This document shows positions 36,063-44,484 of a DNA stretch of 64,000 bases, in pieces (positions within the stretch are counted from its first letter, which is position 1; each line of letters begins with the position of its first letter). Location: the NCBI RefSeq assembly GCF_004022705.2, contig NZ_RZOY02000009.1:62001-126000 (forward strand), in the 5' to 3' direction. The DNA comes from Mesorhizobium sp. M2D.F.Ca.ET.226.01.1.1 (lineage in GTDB: Bacteria > Pseudomonadota > Alphaproteobacteria > Rhizobiales > Rhizobiaceae). The position numbers and the translations under genes were made by a program. The notes under the pieces are model-generated. The model was not told the DNA's origin. It saw only the letters and a list, made by a program, of their open reading frames with translations, and did no database searches.

Positions 36063-37471
36063 CAGACCAACTCGGCGAACAGGCTGTTTGGGCCTGTCTT
36101 CGTGATTCGTACGTCGATAATGTCACCGATTCCACCGGCCTTGTCGTCAACAATCACCGGGTTCAGCCATGGCGAGCGGCCGACAACCTGGCCGGGGCGG
36201 CGACCTGGCTTCTCGATCAGGGTGCTGACGGTTCGGCCGACTCGGCTCGCGATGAAATGCTGCTGCTGCTCGTTGATAAGCGCCTGCAGGCGCTGCAGCC
36301 GCTCGTCCTTCACGGTTTCGGAAAGATGGCCGTCCATCTCGGCGCCCGGCGTGCCGGGACGTGGAGAATATTTGAAGGTAAAGGCTGAGGCATAGTTCAC
36401 CTCGCGCACCAATTTCAGCGTCGCCTCGAAATCCTCATCCGTCTCACCGGGAAAGCCGACGATGAAGTCGCCCGACATGGCGATGTCGGGACGGGCTGCG
36501 CGGATACGCTCGATGAGCGCCAAATAGTCGCGTGCCGTGTGCCTGCGGTTCATAGCCTTCAAAATCCGGTCGGAGCCCGACTGCACCGGCAGATGCAGAT
36601 AGGGCATCAAGGCGGGCAGGTCACGATGCGCGGCAATCAATTCGTCGTCCATGTCGCGCGGATGGCTGGTGGTGTAGCGCAGCCGCGCCAGGCCAGGGAT
36701 TTCCGCAAGCCGGAACAGCAGGCGGCCGAGGCCCCATTCCTCACCGTTTGCGCCCACGCCATGCCAGGCGTTGACGTTCTGGCCAAGCAGCGTCACCTCG
36801 CGCACGCCGGCTTCGGCGAGGCGCTCGGCCTCGGCGAGGATCTGCGCTACCGGGCGCGAAACTTCGGAGCCGCGCGTGTAAGGCACCACGCAGAAGGTGC
36901 AGAATTTGTCGCAACCTTCCTGCACCGTCAGGAAGGCGGTGACGCCGCGTTTTGCAAGTTCCGCGCGCTTCGGCTGCGGCAAATGCTCGAATTTGTCCTC
37001 GATGGCGTATTCGGTCTCGACGATCTTTTCGCCGCCGCGAACGCGCGCCAGAACATTGGGGAGCCGGTGATAGGTTTGCGGGCCGATAACGAGGTCAACG
37101 GCGGGCGAACGCCTGATGATCTCGGCACCCTCGGCCTGCGCCACGCAGCCGGCGACGCCGATCAAGAGCTCGCGGCCGGCCTCGGCGCGTTCAGCCTTCA
37201 TGTCGCGGATGCGGCCAAGCTCGGAATAGACCTTTTCCGCCGCCTTCTCGCGGATATGGCAGGTGTTGAGCAGCACCAGATCGGCGTCCTCGACGGCGTC
37301 GGTGGCGACATAGCCGTCCGCGGCCAGCGCATCGGTCATGCGCTGGGAATCATAGACGTTCATCTGGCAGCCATAGGTCTTGACGAAGACCTTTTTCACC
37401 GTCCGGTCGGCGCTGGCCGAGTGCTCGGCGGCAGCGCCGATGTCGTGGCTTTCAATCGTGTTCAATTCCAT
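36062..37471 (-). CDS. miaB: tRNA-2-methylthio-N6-(dimethylallyl)adenosine synthase MiaB
   Basis: MiaB is the radical-SAM methylthiotransferase for tRNA A37. The 469-residue protein has the MTTase-domain cysteines in KTYGCQMNVYDS, LLNTCHIREKA and GVAGCVAQAEG, the radical-SAM CDKFCTFC motif, and a C-terminal TRAM domain. ATG 37471 (MELNTIESHD) is chosen; a TTG 30 bases upstream extends the frame. The stop falls on the edge of the repeat at 36014-36062. Confidence 0.96.
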   Translation of the reverse strand: MELNTIESHDIGAAAEHSASADRTVKKVFVKTYGCQMNVYDSQRMTDALAADGYVATDAVEDADLVLLNTCHIREKAAEKVYSELGRIRDMKAERAEAGRELLIGVAGCVAQAEGAEIIRRSPAVDLVIGPQTYHRLPNVLARVRGGEKIVETEYAIEDKFEHLPQPKRAELAKRGVTAFLTVQEGCDKFCTFCVVPYTRGSEVSRPVAQILAEAERLAEAGVREVTLLGQNVNAWHGVGANGEEWGLGRLLFRLAEIPGLARLRYTTSHPRDMDDELIAAHRDLPALMPYLHLPVQSGSDRILKAMNRRHTARDYLALIERIRAARPDIAMSGDFIVGFPGETDEDFEATLKLVREVNYASAFTFKYSPRPGTPGAEMDGHLSETVKDERLQRLQALINEQQQHFIASRVGRTVSTLIEKPGRRPGQVVGRSPWLNPVIVDDKAGGIGDIIDVRITKTGPNSLFAELV

Positions 37472-37544
37472 CGGGCGGCTTCTAGCGCCTTTCCGTGACA
37501 AAAAACAGACGATTCTGCCTTGTGGCGCGTCGTGCGGCCCGGCT

Positions 37545-38345
37545 TCACCGGCTCTTGGCCGGGTCGGCGAGGATGGCCTGCATCATCTCGCGCACCTTGG
37601 CTTCCATCAGCCTTGCCGTTTCCTTGCGGTTCGAGCCCTTGGAGAACGGCACCGGCTGGCCGAAATGCACCTCGGCATCGATCGCGCCTTCGGCAAGCAG
37701 ACCGTTGAGATGCGGCATCAGATCCTGGTCGCCGATCCAGGCGGTAAGCGGCCGATGGCGGCGTCCCATCGGCATGCCGTGCAGGCGCGTATAGGCGATC
37801 GCCACGGGCTGGATAAAGACCTGTTCTGCCGCGCCTTCCGAAATCGCCATGGAGGCGGCGCCGAACAGCGTGCTCTTGAACGGCAGCACGAGGTTGCCGT
37901 CGCCGGTCGAGCCTTCGGCGAACAGCACCATGGCATCGCCTTTTGCCATCCTTTTGGCGATCTCGCTCGCCTGGTCACCGGAGGTGCGCTTGCGCTCGCG
38001 CTCGATGAAGACGGTGCGCTGCAGCTTGGACAGCATGCCGATCAGCGGCCAGCCTTCCATGTCGGCCCTGGCGATGAACTTCACATCGACGAAGGAGCCG
38101 AGCACCATGATGTCGGTCCACGAAATGTGGTTGGCCGCCACCAGCAGAGGGCGGTCCTTGGCGAGCGCGCCTTTCACATGCACGCGCATGCCCAGCGCTT
38201 GCAGGATCATGCTGTGCCAGATTTTCAGGATGAAGGTTTCAGGCCACAGCCCCGTCTTCATCGACAGTATCTGCAGCGGCACCAGCACCAGGGAACAGAC
38301 GACGACATAGAAGAGCGCCAGGAAAACCCGTAATTTCTTGATCAT
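37545..38345 (-). CDS. olsA: PlsC-type acyltransferase, probable OlsA
   Basis: A 266-residue 1-acyl-glycerol-3-phosphate-acyltransferase-family protein with one N-terminal membrane helix, the catalytic NHISWTD (HxxxxD) and the FAEGSTGDGN substrate motif. In Sinorhizobium the gene in this position between miaB and rimI is, as I recall, olsA, which acylates lyso-ornithine lipid; a PlsC role in phosphatidic acid synthesis is the alternative. ATG 38345 with a GGAGCG site is used; the frame is open further upstream. Confidence 0.85.
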   Translation of the reverse strand: MIKKLRVFLALFYVVVCSLVLVPLQILSMKTGLWPETFILKIWHSMILQALGMRVHVKGALAKDRPLLVAANHISWTDIMVLGSFVDVKFIARADMEGWPLIGMLSKLQRTVFIERERKRTSGDQASEIAKRMAKGDAMVLFAEGSTGDGNLVLPFKSTLFGAASMAISEGAAEQVFIQPVAIAYTRLHGMPMGRRHRPLTAWIGDQDLMPHLNGLLAEGAIDAEVHFGQPVPFSKGSNRKETARLMEAKVREMMQAILADPAKSR

Positions 38346-38414
38346 TCGCTCCGGCCCCAACATTACAGCGCCGCGCGCCTTAGGGCGCGCAAAGGACGCT
38401 GTAACACCCACCTG

Positions 38415-38462
38415 GCGCATGATCCTTTGCGAAAATCGGAGCCGATTTTCGGGGTCATGCGC
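38415..38462 (+). repeat. Type B palindromic repeat with long inner stem
   Basis: Outer arms gcgcatgatc (38415-38424) and ggtcatgcgc (38453-38462) pair with one G-T; the inner stem cgaaaatcgg / ccgattttcg is a perfect 10 bp. Compared with other copies the tips have changed on both sides, preserving pairing. Confidence 0.9.
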
Positions 38463-38470
38463 GACTGTCG

Positions 38471-38965
38471 CTAGCGAAGATCGCGGCGCATGACAAGCGC
38501 GCCGGTCGGACCGTGCTCGGTCGAGCGATAATAGTTCGGCCGGTGGCCTACCTGTCGGAAGCCAAGCCTGCGGTAAAGCCCGATCGCCGGCGCATTGGTC
38601 TCGTCGACCTCGAGGAAGAGCGCTTCGGCGCGCTGCGCATGCAGTTCGCGCAGCACCGCGTCCATCAATTGCCAGCCCAGACCCTGGCGGCGATGCGCAC
38701 GCGCGACGGCCACGGTCAGGATTTCGCCCTCCCCGGCCGCGAGCCGCGCCAGCACGAAGCCGGCCGGCGGCTTGGAGCCTTGGCCGGTCTCACGCGCCGC
38801 ATAGCCGAACACCGTGTCCTGCTCGAGGAGGGCGGCGAACTCGCCATCGGTCCAGGGCCGGACGAAATCTTCCCGATGCAGCACTGAAACGGCGGGGCTG
38901 TCGGCGACCGTCAGCGGTTCCAGCGCATAGTCCCTGCGGCGCGGCTGAAAGAACGGGATGCGCAT
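38471..38965 (-). CDS. rimI: Ribosomal-protein-alanine N-acetyltransferase RimI
   Basis: A 164-residue GNAT. RimI acetylates the N-terminus of ribosomal protein S18. Motifs are ILTVAVARAHRRQGLGWQLMDAVL (acetyl-CoA loop) and LEVDETNAPAIGLYRRLGFRQVG. The start codon overlaps the tsaB stop (TGATG), the arrangement seen in many bacteria, which supports the RimI name over a generic GNAT. Confidence 0.9.
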   Translation of the reverse strand: MRIPFFQPRRRDYALEPLTVADSPAVSVLHREDFVRPWTDGEFAALLEQDTVFGYAARETGQGSKPPAGFVLARLAAGEGEILTVAVARAHRRQGLGWQLMDAVLRELHAQRAEALFLEVDETNAPAIGLYRRLGFRQVGHRPNYYRSTEHGPTGALVMRRDLR

Positions 38966-39657
38966 CAGGGATTTTTCTCCCCTGGATCTTGTCTTGGCAG
39001 AATGAAGCCCGCCTGCGGCTTGGCGTCGGCGCCGCGCAGGTAGAGCGGCTTCGGCTTTTCGCCCGGCTGCTTGGCCGAGGCCAGCCTGGCATAGGTCGCG
39101 ATGTCGGCGGTGGCGGCAACAGGACCGATGTCAAAGGCACGACCCGCCGCCTGGGCAATCTGCGGCGCGGCGGTTCCGACAAGGATCGCGTCGGCGTTGA
39201 TGGCCATGGTCACTGCCTCGGCAAGCGTGGCTACGGATGGTCCGTAAGTCTCGACTAACGCTCTATCATAGAGCGCCGCGTGGATTTCCTCGCGACCGGC
39301 GTCGAGCGCGGCAAGCACCGCGCGCTCGGGAAAGGCATACGCCCCCTCGGCGGCCAGGGCTTCCAGCGTCGCCACGCCGATGGCTGGAATCTTTAGAGCG
39401 AGCGCCAGGCCGCGCGCCGTCGAGACGCCGACGCGCAGGCCGGTGAAAGAACCGGGTCCGATCGAGACGGCGATGGCGTCGACGTCAGGGTAGCCGACGC
39501 CGCCGGCTTGCAGCGCGGTCTCGATGACGGCCATCAGATGCTCGGCATGCCCCTTGCCGAGATTGCGCACCTCACGGCCAAGCTCCGCAGCCGCGTCCGC
39601 GTCATAGACGCAGGCGGCGCAGAGATTGGCGGCGCAATCGATGGCAAGCAGCGTCAT
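38965..39657 (-). CDS. tsaB: tRNA threonylcarbamoyladenosine biosynthesis protein TsaB
   Basis: TsaB is the inactive TsaD paralogue that scaffolds the t6A37 complex. The 230-residue protein shows MTLLAIDCAANLCAACVYD and the conserved GPGSFTGLRVGVSTARGLALAL. It begins the minus-strand string tsaB-rimI-olsA-miaB; 125 bases without a clear feature separate it from the DUF1513 gene upstream. Confidence 0.95.
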   Translation of the reverse strand: MTLLAIDCAANLCAACVYDADAAAELGREVRNLGKGHAEHLMAVIETALQAGGVGYPDVDAIAVSIGPGSFTGLRVGVSTARGLALALKIPAIGVATLEALAAEGAYAFPERAVLAALDAGREEIHAALYDRALVETYGPSVATLAEAVTMAINADAILVGTAAPQIAQAAGRAFDIGPVAATADIATYARLASAKQPGEKPKPLYLRGADAKPQAGFILPRQDPGEKNP

Positions 39658-39782
39658 GCGGGCAGCTTCATAGGCCGGTTAACGAACTGGATCGAAACAC
39701 AATTCCCTCTGCCCGGCATAGGCGATCACCGCAAGGGCCAAGGCAGAGAAATGTTAAGCGGCTTTGCATCTACGCGCGGCGA

Positions 39783-40898
39783 TCACGCCGTCGCGACAAT
39801 GCGCAGCATGTGGTTGTCCCAGACATAATCCGGCTCCGAACGGGTGTCGCCGGCGCGGCCGACGATTTCGCCGGCGCCGGTCGTCGCCATGAAGCCGGCG
39901 CCGTCGGGTGCCAGGCCGCAGACCTCCACCAGCGATCTGGTCGCAACCACGCGGCCGCCGGCGGTATCGATGACGGCCAGCGAATTGCCCTCCGGCGAGG
40001 TGACGGCGACCGTGCCCGTCGCGGCATTGGCAGCGACCGAGCCGATATAGTTGCGAAAGCCGGAGAGCACGTCCTGCGGCATCTCCAGGAGCTCGAGTTC
40101 CTTGCCGCGCGCGGCGCGGCCAACCAGCGCCGGCCGGTCGTTCGCCGGCCCGCGATATTGGCAGCCGAACCAGACGGTGCCCGCCTGGTCGCGATCCATG
40201 TGACGGATCGAAAGCTGATGCAGCGCCGGCGGCAATTCGTGCTTTTCGATCAGGTCGCCGGTCACGCGGTCCACCAGCGTGTAGGACGGCTTCATCGTCG
40301 CGATGTTGAGCTCGGCGCGACCATAGTCGGGATGGGTTTCGATGCCGCCATTGGCGATAGCCAGCGTTCGGCCATCGCCGAGCAGGAGCAGCTCGTGCGG
40401 CCCCATGCCGTAGGTGGGGAACTCACCGATGCGGCTGAACTTTGCCTTCACATCGTAGACACCGACGACGCCGGCGGCGTTGTCGAAGTCGTTCTCCGTC
40501 GCATAGAGCAAGGCGCCGTCGGGCGAAAACACGCCATGGCCGAAGAAATGCCGGCCGGTGATGCTGGCAATGGTGAGCGGCTTGTCGCGGCCGGCATGGT
40601 CGAAGACGACAGCGAAGGTGCCGGGCTGGCGGGCAAAAACGACCGAGCGTTTCGACACCGGATCGAAGGTGACGTCATGGCCGCGATCCGGCAGATCGAT
40701 GCTGTGCAGGATCTTTCCCGCCTCGGAGAGCACGGCGGCGCCAAAACTGCCGTCGCGCTTGACGAAAGCCGTGGCAAACACCGCATCCGCGGCGAGGGTG
40801 TCGGCCCAGGCTCGCGGCGCCATCGCGGCGGCAAAGCTCGCGCCGGCGGCGCGCAGGAAGTCGCGGCGATCGATGAGGGGCGTACCTGTCCACGCCAT
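39783..40898 (-). CDS. Tat-exported DUF1513 family protein
   Basis: A 371-residue periplasmic protein with a twin-arginine signal (DRRDFLRAAGASFAAAM) and repeated beta-strand motifs (DRGHDVTFDP, HGVFSPDGALLYATEND, GPHELLLLGDGRTLAIANGG, CGLAPDGAGFMATTG) suggesting a beta-propeller. DUF1513 genes typically end imelysin/di-heme oxidoreductase operons, and this is the last gene of that unit here. Tat export implies folding or cofactor loading in the cytoplasm. Its molecular function is unknown. Confidence 0.9.
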   Translation of the reverse strand: MAWTGTPLIDRRDFLRAAGASFAAAMAPRAWADTLAADAVFATAFVKRDGSFGAAVLSEAGKILHSIDLPDRGHDVTFDPVSKRSVVFARQPGTFAVVFDHAGRDKPLTIASITGRHFFGHGVFSPDGALLYATENDFDNAAGVVGVYDVKAKFSRIGEFPTYGMGPHELLLLGDGRTLAIANGGIETHPDYGRAELNIATMKPSYTLVDRVTGDLIEKHELPPALHQLSIRHMDRDQAGTVWFGCQYRGPANDRPALVGRAARGKELELLEMPQDVLSGFRNYIGSVAANAATGTVAVTSPEGNSLAVIDTAGGRVVATRSLVEVCGLAPDGAGFMATTGAGEIVGRAGDTRSEPDYVWDNHMLRIVATA

Positions 40899-40901
40899 CG
40901 A

Positions 40902-41996
40902 TCAATCCCCATCCAGCGACGAGAAGCCGGCGGTCAAACCGAACTCGGCGGTCATCCTGGTGCCGATCAGGGTCGACAGACTGGAGGTGATCAGCGCGAA
41001 GTGTTCGAGCTTGTCACGCAGCGCGGAATCGGAGAGGGCCTTGTCGATCGGGCCGGCGATCGATTTCACGGTTGTCACGCCGTTGCTGAGCTGGATGTGG
41101 ATGGACTCGGCCATCCATCGCGCATCGGCTGGCAGCGCGTCGCCGAGCTTCGAAGCCTCGAACAACTGGTCGATGCCGGACATGTTCCCAGCTAGAGAAA
41201 CCGTCGTGTTCTGCGAACGCCAGTAGATCGCCTGCTTCGGCTTATCGGCATCGGCCTTTGCGCCGAGAAAGCCCTTGAGCCGCACGTTGCGGATCATGTC
41301 CAGCTCGTTGATGAAGACGCCGACCAGTTCCGCCACCGCGTCGTTGCCGTCGCGGTAGAGCGGGTTCTTCGGGCCGGGATTGGCCCAGAGCGACGCGAAG
41401 CCGTCGGGCTTTTGCCAGGCTTCGCGCACCTCACCCGCCATCGTCTCGATGTTGCCGGCGACCGCGGCGCCATATGCGCAGCGATAGGGATCATCTTTCT
41501 CTGCAAGCGTTTCGGCGCCGTCGCCATAGAGCACGTATTCGAGCGCGCCAAGGCCCTGCATGGCGACGCTCTTTTGCGCCAGTTGCGCCGGATCGGTGGC
41601 TGAGGGATCCTTCGCAGCCAGTGTCGACTGCACTTGTCTCAGGCCGATGCTCTTGCGGTCCGGCCAATAGAGCATGCGCTCCAGCCGGTTGTTTTCCTTG
41701 ATCGGCCCAAACGCAATGATCTCAGCCACCGACCAGGCCTCGACGGTGCCGGAAAACGCCGAGCGCGCCGCTTCGAGATGCTCCTTGGAGGGCGCTTCGC
41801 AAAGCTGGTGCATCGCGTTGGTCAGCCCCACCGCATGCGCGTCAAGACTGCCATAGGCCGGGCGAACGAAGCCATCGATCGCACGGCCAATGACATCGGA
41901 AGCCTTGACCGCCGCCGATGCGGGCAGCACAGCGGCCAGAAGGAGCGGAAGAACAAGGGCCAGGCGTTTCGACCTCAGAGCGACGCGTTTTGACAT
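40902..41996 (-). CDS. Imelysin-family (M75) periplasmic protein, second paralogue
   Basis: A 364-residue protein with a signal peptide (residues 1-28, ending ASA) and the imelysin fold. Where imelysins carry GxHxxE, this one reads GLGALEYVLYG: the Glu is kept but the His is replaced by Gly. The active metal site of the classical type is therefore altered. Its start overlaps the stop of the di-heme oxidoreductase (TGATG), and the DUF1513 gene follows after three bases. It probably acts with those products in periplasmic iron handling; the substrate is not known. Confidence 0.9.
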   Translation of the reverse strand: MSKRVALRSKRLALVLPLLLAAVLPASAAVKASDVIGRAIDGFVRPAYGSLDAHAVGLTNAMHQLCEAPSKEHLEAARSAFSGTVEAWSVAEIIAFGPIKENNRLERMLYWPDRKSIGLRQVQSTLAAKDPSATDPAQLAQKSVAMQGLGALEYVLYGDGAETLAEKDDPYRCAYGAAVAGNIETMAGEVREAWQKPDGFASLWANPGPKNPLYRDGNDAVAELVGVFINELDMIRNVRLKGFLGAKADADKPKQAIYWRSQNTTVSLAGNMSGIDQLFEASKLGDALPADARWMAESIHIQLSNGVTTVKSIAGPIDKALSDSALRDKLEHFALITSSLSTLIGTRMTAEFGLTAGFSSLDGD

Positions 41997-43597
41997 CAGA
42001 GGGACTCCAGGAATTTGATCAGCGCGTCACGATCGGCCGCAGCGGCACCGGCAAATCGGTCGCGGGCCTTCTGGCCCTCGCCGCCATGCCACAGGATCGC
42101 CTCGGCAAGCGTGCGGGCGCGGCCGTCATGCAGGTAAAAAGCATTGCCGTTGACGGTCGCGGTGAGCCCGATGCCCCAGAGCGGCGGGGTACGCCATTCG
42201 CTGCCGCTTGCTTCGCCCACCCGTTGCCCGTCGGCGAGGCCCTCGCCCATGTCGTGCAGCAGGAAATCGGAATATGGCCAGATCAGTTGAAAAGCCTGCG
42301 CCTTGTTGGGCGTGCCGCGCATGGTGACGAATTTCGGCGTGTGGCAGGAAATGCAACCCATCTCATAAAACTGCTTCTTGCCCGCAAGCACTTCCGGCTT
42401 ATCGACATCGCGCCGCGCCGGAACGGCCAGGTTCTGCGAGTAGAAGGTGACGAGATCCATCACCGGCGGCGGCGCCTCGGCCGTGCCCAGACGCTGCTGG
42501 ACACCGTTCGGCATGGCCAGGCAATCCTTCTGCGCCCCCGTGCAATCGCCCCAAGGCTTTGGCATTTCCGGCGTGGAGATGCCGATGTCGCCGGCAAAAG
42601 CGTCGGCCGCCTGCTGGCGGATCGAGGCGGTCTGCGCCTTCCAGCCGAAGCGGCCCAAGGTCACCTTACCGCTCAGCGCGTCGCGCACGATGTTCGGCCG
42701 GCCGGAGATGCCGCCCCCGTCCCGATCGTCCGGATCGGCATGGGCGAGGATATCGGCGGCCGAGATCTGCTCGATCAAGCCGAGCCCGATCATCGGCGGC
42801 GTCAGGCGCGGCGAAAGCGTGGTGCGCGGGTCGAGTGGGCCATAGCCAAGATTTTCGACGGAATAGCGCGGCTTGCGCAGCGCAACGACGGTGCCGTCGC
42901 CGAGCGTCACATTTTCCTTAGTGTAGACGACGCGCATGCGACCTTCACCCTTGAGGCCAGGAACCGCCAGATCCTGCAATTGCGCGCCATAGACCGGGTC
43001 AGGAAAGTTCAGCAGCTCGTGGTCGGCAACTGCTGCTTTTTCCTCTGCGCTGCTCGCGTCGCGCGCGAGCCGCAGGAACATCGACGTCGAACCGGCATCG
43101 CCTTCCGGCGGCCGCCCGCGGCCATCCTTCAGATGGCAATTCTGGCAGGCGCGCTCGTTGAACAGGGGGCCGAGCCCGTCCGAAGCCTGGGTCGACGACG
43201 GTGACGACACCCAGTTCTTTCGGAAGAGCGCATTGCCGAGCTTGAAATTGCCCTCTTCCTCGAAGGTGAGGTTGGCGGAAGACTGCGAGAAGACGTCGCG
43301 GTTGACGTCCTTCTCCGACGTGCCGGCGCCGCCCTGCATCAGTTCGAAGGGCTCCGGCCTGGTGAAGTCGGTCGTTGGCCTGGTGACGGCCAGAACCCGC
43401 GCCTGATCCTTCGGCGTCAGGTCGGTGCGGCTCGTCGGCAGAGTGGCCGGCTCACCACCTATCGCGGATGCGGAAAGCGTGATTGCCAGCAAAAGCAAAG
43501 CCCCGCGACTCATCCGGCGTCGCCGGGTCTTCTGGGGCGGCAGGCCGTCGATTGCGACCCGCCGCGCACGGCGCGAAAAATCTACGGGGCGCCGCAT
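41996..43597 (-). CDS. Di-heme cytochrome c-type oxidoreductase (DUF1111)
   Basis: A 533-residue exported protein with two c-type haem sites: CQNCH (151-155) in LFNERACQNCHLKDGRGRP and CISCH (415-419). This is the DUF1111 'thiol oxidoreductase'/di-heme peroxidase-like family usually encoded between two imelysins. The signal peptide starts at MSRGALLLLAITLSASAIGG, so the true start may be ATG 43513 rather than 43597; the longer form adds an Arg-rich 28-residue stretch. It follows bfr by 12 bases. An electron-transfer or metal-oxidation role is inferred. Confidence 0.9.
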   Translation of the reverse strand: MRRPVDFSRRARRVAIDGLPPQKTRRRRMSRGALLLLAITLSASAIGGEPATLPTSRTDLTPKDQARVLAVTRPTTDFTRPEPFELMQGGAGTSEKDVNRDVFSQSSANLTFEEEGNFKLGNALFRKNWVSSPSSTQASDGLGPLFNERACQNCHLKDGRGRPPEGDAGSTSMFLRLARDASSAEEKAAVADHELLNFPDPVYGAQLQDLAVPGLKGEGRMRVVYTKENVTLGDGTVVALRKPRYSVENLGYGPLDPRTTLSPRLTPPMIGLGLIEQISAADILAHADPDDRDGGGISGRPNIVRDALSGKVTLGRFGWKAQTASIRQQAADAFAGDIGISTPEMPKPWGDCTGAQKDCLAMPNGVQQRLGTAEAPPPVMDLVTFYSQNLAVPARRDVDKPEVLAGKKQFYEMGCISCHTPKFVTMRGTPNKAQAFQLIWPYSDFLLHDMGEGLADGQRVGEASGSEWRTPPLWGIGLTATVNGNAFYLHDGRARTLAEAILWHGGEGQKARDRFAGAAAADRDALIKFLESL

Positions 43598-43609
43598 TCC
43601 CGCATGTCC

Positions 43610-44095
43610 TTACTCCGCCTCGTTGGCCGAGTCGGCGTTGAGCAGGCCGTACTTTTCCTCGCCGATCGAGGCAAGCAGGTCGAGCTGCGTTTCCAGGAAG
43701 TCGATATGCCCTTCCTCGTCGGTCAAAAGGTCCTCGAACAGCTTCATCGAGACGAAATCACCTTCGTCGTGGCAGATCTCGCGCGAACGCTTGTAGGCGC
43801 TGCGCGCGTCATATTCGCCGGCCAGATCGGATTCGAGCACTTCCTTGACGTTCTGGCCGATGCGCAGCGGCGCGACGGACTGCAGGTTCGGGTGGCCTTC
43901 GAGAAAGATGATGCGCGCGATCAGCAGGTCGGCGTGATGCATTTCCTCGATTGATTCCGCCCGCTCCTTCTTTGCCAGCTTGGTGTAGCCCCAATCTTCG
44001 AGCAGACGGTAATGCACCCAGTACTGGTTGACGGCTCCAAGCTCCAGAAACAGAGCTTCATTAAGCCGCTCGATGATCTGCGGTTCGCCTTTCAT
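43610..44095 (-). CDS. bfr: Bacterioferritin
   Basis: Bacterioferritin is a 24-subunit haem-containing iron store. The 161-residue protein retains all ferroxidase ligands (Glu18, Glu51, His54, Glu94, Glu127, His130) and the haem ligand Met52 in IEEMHHAD. ATG 44095 is chosen (MKGEPQIIERLN); the open frame upstream is the overlap with bfd. The first 35 bases overlap the end of bfd, so the two are translationally coupled. Its placement inside an imelysin operon is unusual. Confidence 0.97.
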   Translation of the reverse strand: MKGEPQIIERLNEALFLELGAVNQYWVHYRLLEDWGYTKLAKKERAESIEEMHHADLLIARIIFLEGHPNLQSVAPLRIGQNVKEVLESDLAGEYDARSAYKRSREICHDEGDFVSMKLFEDLLTDEEGHIDFLETQLDLLASIGEEKYGLLNADSANEAE

Positions 44096-44372
44096 GGGTT
44101 CTGCTCCCGTATTGGCCGCGCAAGCCTCGCACGCGATCCAAGTGTGAAACGATGTCCACGCCGCCCACCTCTGAGCGGGCGTGGTAGTTCTCGGTGACCC
44201 GAATGATCGTTTCCACCACATTTGGAAAACAGCCGCAACAACGGCCGCGCTTGCGCATCGCGTGGTAGACTTTCGCGGGCACGATCAGCTGCCACGGATC
44301 CTCGTCCAGCAGGCCGACGATCGTCTGCTCGATCTCCTTCTCGGTGATGACGTTGCAATGGCAGATCAGCAT
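44061..44372 (-). CDS. bfd: Bacterioferritin-associated ferredoxin with C-terminal extension
   Basis: Bfd is a small [2Fe-2S] protein that reduces bacterioferritin to release stored iron. Four cluster cysteines are seen: Cys4 and Cys6 (LICHCNVIT) and Cys45/Cys48 in RCCGCFPNV (Cys46 is extra). At 103 residues it is longer than the usual 60-70; the tail from RSEVGGVDIVSHLDRV onward is additional, and its last 12 codons overlap bfr. A type B repeat separates it from the upstream imelysin gene. Confidence 0.93.
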   Translation of the reverse strand: MLICHCNVITEKEIEQTIVGLLDEDPWQLIVPAKVYHAMRKRGRCCGCFPNVVETIIRVTENYHARSEVGGVDIVSHLDRVRGLRGQYGSRTHERRTADHRAA

Positions 44373-44428
44373 TTCACTTGCTCTGGCTGACGGCGCCGGT
44401 CCAGCGCCGCTTGGCTGGTTTCTTAGTC

Positions 44429-44477
44429 AGGCATGATCTTGTCCAAAAACCGGCTTCCACTTTTTGGGATCATGCCT
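44429..44477 (+). repeat. Type B palindromic repeat between irpA and bfd
   Basis: Arms aggcatgatc (44429-44438) and gatcatgcct (44468-44477); the inner stem is ccaaaaa/tttttgg where other copies have ccgaaaa/ttttcgg, a double compensatory change. It sits 7 bases after the irpA stop on the minus strand and could reduce or process transcription into bfd. Confidence 0.9.
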
Positions 44478-44484
44478 TCGGGCC

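Noticed and set aside
44373..44428. Separate ICE box for bfd-bfr
   Set aside because: The gap before bfd has no TTTAGAA/TTCTAAA-like half-sites; the only ICE found in the window is at 46026-46046.
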